Made by a program: the position numbers and the translations under genes. From the NCBI GenBank assembly GCA_009776515.1, contig WRNP01000018.1, forward strand, positions 1 to 19,442: a DNA stretch of 19,442 bases, read 5' to 3'. Shown piece by piece: positions 1 through 7,285 of this stretch; positions within the stretch are counted from its first letter, which is position 1; each line of letters starts with the position of its first letter. The DNA comes from Dehalococcoidia bacterium (lineage in GTDB: Bacteria; Chloroflexota; Dehalococcoidia; Dehalococcoidales; UBA1222). A model generated the notes under the pieces. The model saw only the letters and a list, made by a program, of their open reading frames with translations, was not told the DNA's origin and did no database searches.

Positions 1-531
1 CGGCAGGCGCAGAAGTACATAATCGCCCTCTTTGGCCATGAGCTGTGCCGAATTGCCGGCGCTGCGGGCAATTCGGCCGCCGCGGCCTTTTTCCATCTCA
101 ATGTTGTGCACTAGGGTGCCAGTGGGCATGAGCTTCATAGGCAGTACGTTTCCAGCTCTGAGCTCGGCGTCGTCGCCGGCTTTGACGGTATCGCCTACAC
201 TTAGGCCGAGGGGAGCCAAAATGTAGCGCTTGTCGCCGTCTGCGTAATAGATAAGAGCGATGTTGGCGGAGCGGTTGGGGTCATACTCAATGGCGGCAAC
301 CCGCCCCGGCACGCCGTTCTTATCCCGTTTAAAATCTATTAGGCGCAGGTTGCGCTTAGCTCCACCGCCGCGGTGGCGCACAGTGACCCGGCCTTGCACA
401 TTGCGCCCGGCCCGCTTGCGCTGGGGAGCAATGAGCGCCTTCTCGGGACGCTGCTTGGTGATCTCCTCACCGGCGAGGCTGGTCATCCCGCGCCGTCCGG
501 GGGAAGTTGGGTGATAAACCTTTATAGCCAT
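1..531 (-). CDS. rplB: 50S ribosomal protein L2, 3' end cut by the window
   Basis: L2 is a primary rRNA-binding protein near the peptidyl-transferase centre of the 50S subunit. The minus strand from ATG at 531 reads MAIKVYHPTSPGRRGMT and stays open to base 1, giving 177 residues of a protein that is usually about 275. Typical L2 stretches are visible, including VTVRHRGGGAKR, the YDPNRSANIALI segment and MEKGRGGRIARNAG. The catalytic-region loop and C-terminus lie outside the window. An AAGGA Shine-Dalgarno sequence precedes the ATG. It follows rplW by 48 bp in the usual S10 order. Identity is certain; only the truncation by the window limits it. Confidence 0.97.
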   Translation of the reverse strand, partial: MAIKVYHPTSPGRRGMTSLAGEEITKQRPEKALIAPQRKRAGRNVQGRVTVRHRGGGAKRNLRLIDFKRDKNGVPGRVAAIEYDPNRSANIALIYYADGDKRYILAPLGLSVGDTVKAGDDAELRAGNVLPMKLMPTGTLVHNIEMEKGRGGRIARSAGNSAQLMAKEGDYVLLRLP

Positions 532-579
532 GACTTATCCTTCCGTAAGCCCGGTCGTGAGCCTCGACCGGGCTGGTTT

Positions 580-873
580 TTAGACACCTTCAAACAGTTC
601 AATCTTATCGCCTGCTTTTAGGCTGACGATAGCCTTCTTCCAGGATGGGTCGGTCGTATAGCCGCTCTTGATGCGTTTAGTCTTGCCTCTGATGTTCATC
701 ACGTTGACCGCCAAAACCTCGACTTTGAAAGCCTGCTCCACTGCCGTCTTGATCTGGTGCTTGGTGGCGTGCAGGGAGACCTCAAAGGCATATTTTCCGT
801 CCGCTTGCAGATTGGTGCCTTTCTCGGTGATGAGGGGGCGACGCAGAATGTCGTAGATGCTAAGCGCCTTCAT
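580..873 (-). CDS. rplW: 50S ribosomal protein L23
   Basis: L23 lies at the exit of the nascent-peptide tunnel and is the docking site for trigger factor and SRP. The 97-residue product starts MKALSIYDILRRPLITEKGT, a typical L23 N-terminus, and contains the KVEVLAVNVMNIRGKTKR segment. The frame is open up to an ATG at 900, but the start at 873 is preferred: it has GGAGG eight bases upstream (882-886) and gives the family's normal length and N-terminus. It overlaps the end of rplD by 14 bp, so the two are probably translationally coupled. Confidence 0.95.
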   Translation of the reverse strand: MKALSIYDILRRPLITEKGTNLQADGKYAFEVSLHATKHQIKTAVEQAFKVEVLAVNVMNIRGKTKRIKSGYTTDPSWKKAIVSLKAGDKIELFEGV

Positions 874-1501
874 GAGCGGTACCTCCCCACAGTGTTTCAA
901 TCTCGCGCAATGCCAATTCGCTCATGAGTAACTTGTCGCAGGAGAGCATATCGGCAACGTTGAGTTGCACAGCCGGTATGGTTTTAATCAAGGGTAGATT
1001 GCGCGCCGAGAGGGTAGCTGTCTCTTGCCCAGCGGTAAGGGCCAAGATGGCTCGCTTCTCCACTCCCAAAGCTTTTAGCATGGCGGCCATATCGCGGGTG
1101 CGCGGAGCCTCAAAATCAAGCTCGTCCAGTATCACCATGGCCTCATCGGCTACCTTGCCCGAAAGTACGCAGCGGATGGCTTGGCGACGCATCTTCTTGG
1201 GCAGGGATTGGGAATAGTCGCGCGGATGCGGCCCAAAGATGGCCCCGCCGCCGCGCCGCAGGCCGCTCTTGGCGGAACCGGCTCGGGCCCGCCCGGTGTG
1301 CTTCTGGCGGTAGAGTTTTTTGGTGGAACCGATTACCTCAGCGCGGGTCTTGCTATCTGAGGTGCCCTGCCGTGCGTTGGCTTGTTGGGCTACCAGGGCT
1401 TGATGCACCAGTGCTTCGTTCAGCGGTTGGCCAAAGACCGCCTCGCTGATCTCGATCTGTCTCAGGACTTCGCCTGAGCGGTTATAGACTGATATTTTCA
1501 C
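860..1501 (-). CDS. rplD: 50S ribosomal protein L4
   Basis: L4 binds 23S rRNA and extends a loop into the exit tunnel. In some bacteria, such as E. coli, it also represses its own S10 operon. The 213-residue product has the basic tunnel-loop region KLYRQKHTGRARAG followed by RRGGGAIFGPHPRDYS and KKMRRQA, which are hallmarks of L4. The start is GTG (1499-1501), overlapping the rplC stop as GTGA, so translation is probably coupled. Length and gene order are standard. Confidence 0.97.
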   Translation of the reverse strand: MKISVYNRSGEVLRQIEISEAVFGQPLNEALVHQALVAQQANARQGTSDSKTRAEVIGSTKKLYRQKHTGRARAGSAKSGLRRGGGAIFGPHPRDYSQSLPKKMRRQAIRCVLSGKVADEAMVILDELDFEAPRTRDMAAMLKALGVEKRAILALTAGQETATLSARNLPLIKTIPAVQLNVADMLSCDKLLMSELALREIETLWGGTAHEGA

Positions 1502-2124
1502 TTCTTGCCCCTTGTGGTCTTGCCGACTAGCACCAGGCCGTTATCGGCTCCGGGCACAGCCCCCTTGACCATGATGATATTACGGCCGGCATCTGCTTTG
1601 AAGATCTTCAGCCCGCGAACGGTGACCCGGTTGTGCCCCATATGCCCTGCCATGAGTCGGCCTTTCAGCACCCGTCCTGGGGTGGTTGTGGAGCCGATGG
1701 AGCCTCCGGCACGGTTGCGATCGGACTGGCCGTGTGTTTTTGGACCACCGCGGAAGTGATAGCGCTTGACAACGCCCGCAAAACCGCGGCCTTTGGAGAT
1801 GCCGGTGACCTTGACCTTGTCTCCTGGGTTAAAGATGTTGGCATCCACCAGATCGCCTACTTTCACACCCTCGGTATCATCCAGCCGGAACTCACGAAGA
1901 TATTGGAAGTTACCCAGATTCTTCATTTGGCCCTTGCGAGGGGAACTGATCTTCTTGGCCTCGCCAAAACCGAGCTGGACGGCGTTGTAGCCATCAGTGT
2001 CAGTGGTCTTAATCTGCACTACTGTGCAAGGGCCGACCTCAATGAGGGTGACGGCTTCGGCTTCGCCCTTGTCGTTGAAGACCTGAGTCATGCCTTTTTT
2101 GCGTCCGATAATTCCTTGTATCAT
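1498..2124 (-). CDS. rplC: 50S ribosomal protein L3
   Basis: L3 is an early assembly protein of the 50S subunit whose central extension reaches towards the peptidyl-transferase centre. The 208-residue product begins MIQGIIGRKKGMTQVF, the conserved L3 start, and carries KGRGFAGVVKRYHFRGG and TPGRVLKGRLMAGHMGHNRVT. The Gln that is methylated by PrmB in E. coli L3, just before TPG, is replaced by Thr. The Shine-Dalgarno AGGAG sits only two bases from the ATG, which is unusually tight, but the conserved N-terminus supports this start. It lies 45 bp downstream of rpsJ and overlaps rplD by 4 bp. Confidence 0.97.
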   Translation of the reverse strand: MIQGIIGRKKGMTQVFNDKGEAEAVTLIEVGPCTVVQIKTTDTDGYNAVQLGFGEAKKISSPRKGQMKNLGNFQYLREFRLDDTEGVKVGDLVDANIFNPGDKVKVTGISKGRGFAGVVKRYHFRGGPKTHGQSDRNRAGGSIGSTTTPGRVLKGRLMAGHMGHNRVTVRGLKIFKADAGRNIIMVKGAVPGADNGLVLVGKTTRGKK

Positions 2125-2169
2125 AGCTCCTAACCTTGCTTTAAATAAGTCCGATCCGCAGTTTTAAGA

Positions 2170-2481
2170 TCACGATTTGATATCTATGCCTACCCCCGAG
2201 GGCAGGTTGAGATTGGTCAAGGCGTCGATGGTCTTGGAGGTGGTCTCGACGATATCAATCAGGCGTTTGTGGGTGCGGATCTCGAATTGCTCCTGCGAGT
2301 CCTTGTCGATAAAGGACGAACGGATGACGCTCAGCTTCTTGATGCGGGTCGGAAGCGGCACCGGTCCCGTCACGATCGCCCCGGTCTTCTCCAGTGCCTC
2401 CACAATCTGCCTGGCCGCCTGATCCAGAATGCGGTGGTCAAACCCCTTTAACTTGATACGGATAGTCTGTTTAGTTGCCAT
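2170..2481 (-). CDS. rpsJ: 30S ribosomal protein S10
   Basis: S10 is a 30S head protein and, as NusE, also a component of antitermination complexes with NusB and NusG. The 103-residue product has the full S10 pattern: IRIKLKGFDHRILDQAA, TGPVPLPTRI, the IRSSFIDKDSQEQFEIRTHKR loop and an LPSGVGI C-terminus. A strong Shine-Dalgarno AAGGTGAT ends two bases from the ATG. It opens the S10 part of the operon directly after fusA; the usual intervening tuf gene is missing. Confidence 0.97.
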   Translation of the reverse strand: MATKQTIRIKLKGFDHRILDQAARQIVEALEKTGAIVTGPVPLPTRIKKLSVIRSSFIDKDSQEQFEIRTHKRLIDIVETTSKTIDALTNLNLPSGVGIDIKS

Positions 2482-2493
2482 ATATCACCTTTT

Positions 2494-2555
2494 TAAGTTT
2501 TGAGCTATGGACTCTGAGTCGGCTTTGGAGTGAGGGAGGTACCGCCCAAAACTTA
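2494..2555 (-). promoter_or_regulatory. Structured fusA-rpsJ spacer with a 9-bp inverted repeat
   Basis: The 85-base spacer between fusA and rpsJ contains perfect 9-bp arms at 2494-2502 and 2547-2555 (TAAGTTTTG / CAAAACTTA), separated by 44 bases. The intervening segment contains a small GACTC-A-GAGTC repeat. The structure would end just upstream of the rpsJ Shine-Dalgarno. No U-run follows, so it is not an intrinsic terminator. It could be an mRNA processing site, a remnant of a lost tuf junction, or a ribosomal-protein binding element; the sequence does not decide between these. Confidence 0.4.
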
Positions 2556-2566
2556 GCTCGCAACGA

Positions 2567-4648
<2,082 letters not shown>

Positions 4649-4709
4649 ATTTTTTGACTGTTCTCGATCTAAGACTTGCGTAACGATGTCGGGCCTCTTT
4701 ACAAATCCA

Positions 4710-4743
4710 GCCGCTCTGGCATCCTCAGGGGATCAAGAGCGGC
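4710..4743 (-). promoter_or_regulatory. Hairpin in the rpsG-fusA intergenic region
   Basis: Perfect 8-bp arms GCCGCTCT (4710-4717) and AGAGCGGC (4736-4743) enclose a second stem, ATCC (4721-4724) with GGAT (4730-4733), leaving a five-base loop. No U-tract follows in the transcribed direction, so it does not look like a terminator. It sits 8 bases beyond the rpsG stop and about 60 bases before the fusA ATG. In E. coli, S7 represses the str operon by binding the rpsL-rpsG junction; a similar role here for S7 is only a hypothesis. Confidence 0.5.
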
Positions 4744-4751
4744 AAGTTTAA

Positions 4752-5222
4752 TTACCATCGGTAATGGGCGAAAGCGCGATTGGCCTCGGCCATCTTATGG
4801 GTGTCATCGCGCTTCTTAACTGCAGCCCCTTGGCCCTTAGAGGCATCGATCAGCTCGGCGGCCAATTTTTCGGCCATGGATTTGCCGGCACGATCGCGGC
4901 TGGACTTTATTAGCCAGCGCATGGCCAGTGCCAGGTCGCGCCCTTTGCGAACTTCCACTGGCACCTGGTAGTTGGCACCGCCTACGCGGCGGGGGCGTAC
5001 CTCCAGCAGGGGAGTGGCGTTGGTGAGAGCCTGCTGAAAAATGGAGATTGGCTCTCGGCCTTCTCTCTCTTCCATGATACGGAGGGCATCATATACCACA
5101 TGCATAGAGGTGCTCTTCTTGCCGTCCAGCATGATTTTGTTGATAAAGATTGCCAGCGCCTCATTGCCGTACTTGGGGTCGACCGTAACCTTGTGCTTGC
5201 GAACCACCGCTCGTCTTGACAT
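4752..5222 (-). CDS. rpsG: 30S ribosomal protein S7
   Basis: S7 nucleates assembly of the 30S head and contacts the E-site tRNA. The 156-residue length matches the family, with characteristic segments KIMLDGKKSTSMHVVYDAL, LEVRPRRVGGANYQVPVEVR and a C-terminal KKRDDTHKMAEANRAFAHYRW. It starts MSRRAVVRKH with an AGGAGG Shine-Dalgarno about four bases upstream and lies eight bases after the rpsL stop. In other bacteria S7 is the repressor of this operon. Confidence 0.97.
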   Translation of the reverse strand: MSRRAVVRKHKVTVDPKYGNEALAIFINKIMLDGKKSTSMHVVYDALRIMEEREGREPISIFQQALTNATPLLEVRPRRVGGANYQVPVEVRKGRDLALAMRWLIKSSRDRAGKSMAEKLAAELIDASKGQGAAVKKRDDTHKMAEANRAFAHYRW

Positions 5223-5230
5223 GCTTCCTC

Positions 5231-5668
5231 CTAGGACTTAGCCTCAGCGCCGCCCTTGGCGCGTTTGGCGCCATATTTGCTGCGGCCTTGCTTGCGGTTG
5301 GCCACGCCGGTGGTGTCCAGCGTGCCGCGGATGATGTGATAGCGCACTCCCGGCAGATCGGGCACGCGCCCGCCGCGAACCAGAACTAGCGAGTGTTCCT
5401 GAAGTTCGTGGCCTTCACCGGGGATGTAAGCCGTAACCTCAATGCCGTTGGTCAGGCGCACTCTGGCAATCTTGCGAAGGGCGGAGTTCGGTTTCTTGGG
5501 GGTCATAGTCTTGACTTGTACGCAGACCCCTCGTTTTTGAGGTGAGCCCAACTCGCGGTGCACCCGCTTGTTCTTCAGCGCATTGAAACTGAAACGCAAG
5601 GCAGGCGTCTTGGACTTCTTGCTGAGAGAGTGACGTCCTTTCCTGACCAGCTGATTGATGGTTGGCAA
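5231..5668 (-). CDS. rpsL: 30S ribosomal protein S12, TTG start
   Basis: S12 sits at the decoding centre and controls translational accuracy. The product starts at TTG (5666-5668), reading (M)PTINQLVRKGR, the invariant S12 N-terminus, with GGGAG six bases upstream. The longer open frame from ATG 5713 would add 15 unrelated residues that encode a leader hairpin. At 145 residues it exceeds the 124 of E. coli because of an insertion before SPQKRGVC. The decoding-loop PKKPNSALRK is intact, including the Lys equivalent to E. coli K43 (residue 58). The usual RVKDLPGVRYH reads RVPDLPGVRYH: the codon at 5360-5362 is CCC, giving Pro103 where E. coli has K88, a streptomycin-resistance position. Confidence 0.95.
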   Translation of the reverse strand: MPTINQLVRKGRHSLSKKSKTPALRFSFNALKNKRVHRELGSPQKRGVCVQVKTMTPKKPNSALRKIARVRLTNGIEVTAYIPGEGHELQEHSLVLVRGGRVPDLPGVRYHIIRGTLDTTGVANRKQGRSKYGAKRAKGGAEAKS

Positions 5669-5689
5669 TTTTTGCTCCCTTTCACAACG

Positions 5690-5719
5690 CAAAGGACGAG
5701 CTCCTTGGCTCATCCTTTG
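5690..5719 (-). promoter_or_regulatory. rpsL leader hairpin next to the ribosome-binding site
   Basis: In the minus-strand transcript, CAAAGGA (5719-5713) pairs with TCCTTTG (5696-5690), followed by a U-G pair and GAGC/GCTC (5711-5708 with 5701-5698). This gives about 12 consecutive pairs with a CAAGGA hexaloop that itself resembles a Shine-Dalgarno sequence. The hairpin ends about 21 bases before the TTG start of rpsL. Its position suggests translational or autogenous control of the operon, or an mRNA stability element. Confidence 0.55.
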
Positions 5720-5727
5720 TAAACTTT

Positions 5728-5760
5728 AAGGGCCGGGCGGGAAACCCCGCGGTCACCCTT
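5728..5760 (-). promoter_or_regulatory. GC-rich hairpin early in the rpsL leader RNA
   Basis: The outer arms AAGGG (5728-5732) and CCCTT (5756-5760) enclose an inner stem GCGGG (5737-5741) with CCCGC (5746-5750) and a four-base loop, separated by internal bulges. It lies between the predicted transcription start (about 5780) and the second leader hairpin. Together the two hairpins structure most of the 110-base 5' leader of the ribosomal operon. The function is unknown. Confidence 0.4.
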
Positions 5761-5786
5761 ACGCTTATCTACAAATACAGTTTGAC

Positions 5787-5815
5787 ATGATAGCATATGA
5801 GAAAAACCCTGTCAA
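5787..5815 (-). promoter_or_regulatory. Promoter of the str/S10 ribosomal operon
   Basis: On the minus strand a perfect -35 TTGACA (5815-5810) and a -10 TATCAT (5792-5787) are separated by 17 bases, the optimal sigma-70-type spacing. The predicted start is near 5780, giving a leader of about 110 bases before rpsL. Confidence 0.8.
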
Positions 5816-5931
5816 CAGTGCTTACTCATGGAAAACCGATCCCTTAGGCATATTGGGACCAAATTAAATTTTCAAACTCAGGCATTGAAAAGGGCAAGGG
5901 GCGGCATTGCGTGGGGCTGCCGAGCCTGCGC

Positions 5932-5961
5932 TTGACAAACACAAGGACGCTTTGCTATATT
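5932..5961 (+). promoter_or_regulatory. Promoter of the aro operon
   Basis: TTGACA (5932-5937) and TATATT (5956-5961) are 18 bases apart. Transcription would begin about 6-11 bases downstream, at roughly 5967-5972, which coincides with the ATG (5972) of the leader peptide. There is hardly room for a 5' untranslated region or Shine-Dalgarno. Confidence 0.75.
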
Positions 5962-5971
5962 GCCACCTGCG

Positions 5972-6073
5972 ATGTTAAATGGCCTTGCTCCCCATAACGG
6001 GTACGCCTATTACTGGTATTTTACCTTTACCGGCGCCGATAGGCGCTCGGGGGGCTTAGGCGCGGTTATTTAA
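5972..6073 (+). CDS. Aromatic leader peptide of the aro operon attenuator
   Basis: This is a 33-codon open frame (ATG 5972, TAA 6071-6073). It reads MLNGLAPHNG, then YAYYWYFTFT, then GADRRSGGLGAVI. Residues 11-19 contain four Tyr, one Trp and two Phe: seven of nine consecutive codons (6002-6028) specify the three end products of the downstream pathway. No Shine-Dalgarno precedes the ATG, and the promoter position suggests leaderless translation. Known leader peptides (pheL, trpL, hisL) act in cis: ribosome stalling on control codons decides RNA folding. I infer the same here. The frame is followed 23 bases later by an intrinsic terminator and then aroF. The alternative, chance clustering, is unlikely given the accompanying RNA structure. 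Confidence 0.88.
   Translation: MLNGLAPHNGYAYYWYFTFTGADRRSGGLGAVI
5982..6061 (+). promoter_or_regulatory. Attenuator 1:2 helix (anti-antiterminator)
   Basis: GCTCCCC (5987-5993) pairs with GGGGGGC (6049-6055), including one G-U. After a small internal loop, GCCT (5982-5985) pairs with AGGC (6058-6061). The helix encloses the aromatic codons (6002-6028). A ribosome stalled on those codons would cover its 5' arm and release the G-rich 3' arm. An alternative local stem GCGCC (6033-6037)/GGCGC (6042-6046) may also form. Pairing was done by eye. Confidence 0.65.
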
Positions 6074-6106
6074 AACAGAGCAGCGTAAAAACTTACAGGG
6101 CCCTCC
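6049..6106 (+). promoter_or_regulatory. Attenuator 2:3 helix (antiterminator)
   Basis: The G-rich segment 6049-6057 (six G, then CTT) can pair over nine consecutive bases with 6098-6106 (GGGCCCTCC), with six Watson-Crick and three G-U pairs. The latter is the 5' arm of the terminator hairpin, so antiterminator and terminator exclude each other. The same G-rich segment is the 3' arm of the 1:2 helix. This three-way competition is the logic of classical amino-acid attenuators. Confidence 0.7.
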
Positions 6107-6129
6107 CGAGCGGAGGGCCTTTTTGTTTT
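6097..6129 (+). terminator. Intrinsic terminator of the aro attenuator
   Basis: GGCCCTCC (6099-6106) and GGAGGGCC (6112-6119) form a perfect 8-bp GC-rich stem, extendable by G-U and A-U pairs to 6097/6121, with a CGAGC loop. It is followed by TTTTTGTTTT (6120-6129). It lies between the leader-peptide stop and aroF, in the same orientation as the operon, so it must be overcome for aro expression. Confidence 0.92.
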
Positions 6130-6165
6130 CCGAAAAAAATCAAAAAACTAAATAAGGAGGACCGG

Positions 6166-7218
6166 ATGATCATTATGAAAAAGGATGCGACCCAGGCAGA
6201 GATCGAGGGGGTGGTGGCCGAGGCCAGCAAATACGGCGTGCACTGTGACGTATCGCGGGGTGAGGTGTTGACTATCATCGGCTTGGTGGGAGATGAGCAC
6301 AAGGTGCCATTTTCTCATCTAGAGGTCATGCCGGGGGTCAAAGAGGTGCGCATGATTGAAACCCCCTACAAACTTATCAGCCGTGAGTATAACGAGGCGT
6401 TTCAGGGCAAGGACGAAAGTCGTATCATCAAACTCAAGGGAGTGGAGATTGGTGGGGCAGAGCCGGTCTATATCGCCGGGCCGTGCGCTATTGAAAGCCG
6501 GACACAGCTTATGCGCATCGCCGAGGAGGTGAAGCGCGCGGGGGCGCACGTTTTGCGCGGTGGCATCTTCAAGCCACGCAGTTCTGTCCACTCCTTCCAG
6601 GGGCTTGGAGCCAAAGGAGCAGACGAAGCGCGCGAGGCCCTTAGCTGGCTTCGGGAGGCAGGCGAGCGTTTTGAGATGCCCGTGGTGACCGAAGCCCGCG
6701 GGGAATCACAGGTTAATCTAATCGCCGAATATGTGGATATCATTCAGATCGGGGCGCGTAACATGTACGACCAGGATCTTTTGGGCTACGTGGGGCGTGC
6801 TGGAAAACCCGTGCTTTTTAAGCGGAATTTCGGAGCCAGCATTGAGGAGTTTCTCTCTTTCTCTGAATATATTGCCGCCGAGGGCAACCGTGATATCATT
6901 CTATGCGAACGGGGGGTGCTGCCCATCGGTAAAGGCAAGAATCTGACGCGCTACACCCTGGATCTGGCTGCGGTGCCGGTGATAAAGAGAGAAACCTATC
7001 TGCCGGTCATTGTGGATCCCAGTCACGCTACCGGGCGGCGCGATCTCATCAGGACCATGAGCGCTGCTGCCGTTGCGGCAGGGGCGGGCGGGCTGGCAAT
7101 TGAGGTACACTATAACCCTGCGGAGTCATGGGTGGATGCCCAGCAGGCTATCACTCCGGCCGAACTGAAGGACATCATTGACGATTGCCGCCAGATACAT
7201 AAAATAGTAAAGGGGTAA
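6166..7218 (+). CDS. aroF: DAHP synthase, type I-beta with N-terminal regulatory domain
   Basis: This enzyme condenses phosphoenolpyruvate and erythrose-4-phosphate to DAHP, the first committed shikimate step. Residues about 1-70 form the ferredoxin-like domain known from Thermotoga maritima DAHP synthase, where Tyr and Phe cause feedback inhibition. The barrel carries AGPCAIES (104-111), GGIFKPRSSVHSFQGLG (132-148), QIGARNM (194-200) and DPSHATG (284-290). Metal ligands align as C107, H287, E313 and D324, with the same H-E-D spacing as T. maritima. Deviations are YDQ after QIGARNM, KRNF where KRG is usual, and about three extra residues after CERG. The ATG at 6166 has AAGGAGG five bases upstream (6154-6160). 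It is the first structural gene behind the attenuator. Confidence 0.95.
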   Translation: MIIMKKDATQAEIEGVVAEASKYGVHCDVSRGEVLTIIGLVGDEHKVPFSHLEVMPGVKEVRMIETPYKLISREYNEAFQGKDESRIIKLKGVEIGGAEPVYIAGPCAIESRTQLMRIAEEVKRAGAHVLRGGIFKPRSSVHSFQGLGAKGADEAREALSWLREAGERFEMPVVTEARGESQVNLIAEYVDIIQIGARNMYDQDLLGYVGRAGKPVLFKRNFGASIEEFLSFSEYIAAEGNRDIILCERGVLPIGKGKNLTRYTLDLAAVPVIKRETYLPVIVDPSHATGRRDLIRTMSAAAVAAGAGGLAIEVHYNPAESWVDAQQAITPAELKDIIDDCRQIHKIVKG

Positions 7219-7285
7219 ATGGGGGTCAAAGATTCCCCCTGTCCTTGGGCCGGGTCTTATTTTAATAAGTCGGGAGGCTAATCAA

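Larger units (their letters stand above)
5669..5971. other. Divergent intergenic region between ribosomal and aro operons
   Basis: These 303 bases contain no credible protein gene. They hold the leader hairpins and promoter of the ribosomal operon (minus strand) and the promoter of the aro operon (plus strand). The two -35 elements are about 115 bases apart, facing away from each other. The segment 5816-5931 between them shows no obvious operator or repeat. Confidence 0.7.

Noticed and set aside
874..900. L23 starting at ATG 900
   Set aside because: It adds nine residues with no family match. ATG 873 has GGAGG at good spacing and the standard N-terminus.
1633..2133. Plus-strand open frame of 166 codons opposite rplC
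   Set aside because: It is antisense to a definite ribosomal protein gene, without family resemblance.
5669..5713. S12 starting at ATG 5713
   Set aside because: The extra 15 residues match no S12 N-terminus and fall on a leader hairpin. TTG 5668 has a proper Shine-Dalgarno and gives PTINQLVRKGR.
5972..6129. T-box riboswitch as the control element of aroF
   Set aside because: The leader is only about 160-190 bases and I see no T-box bulge sequence or specifier stem. The aromatic-rich frame explains the terminator better.
7219..7285. Terminator between aroF and aroB
   Set aside because: There is a 5-bp GGGGG/CCCCC stem with a 9-base loop but no U-tract. The genes are co-directional parts of one pathway, so at most it is a weak mRNA structure.
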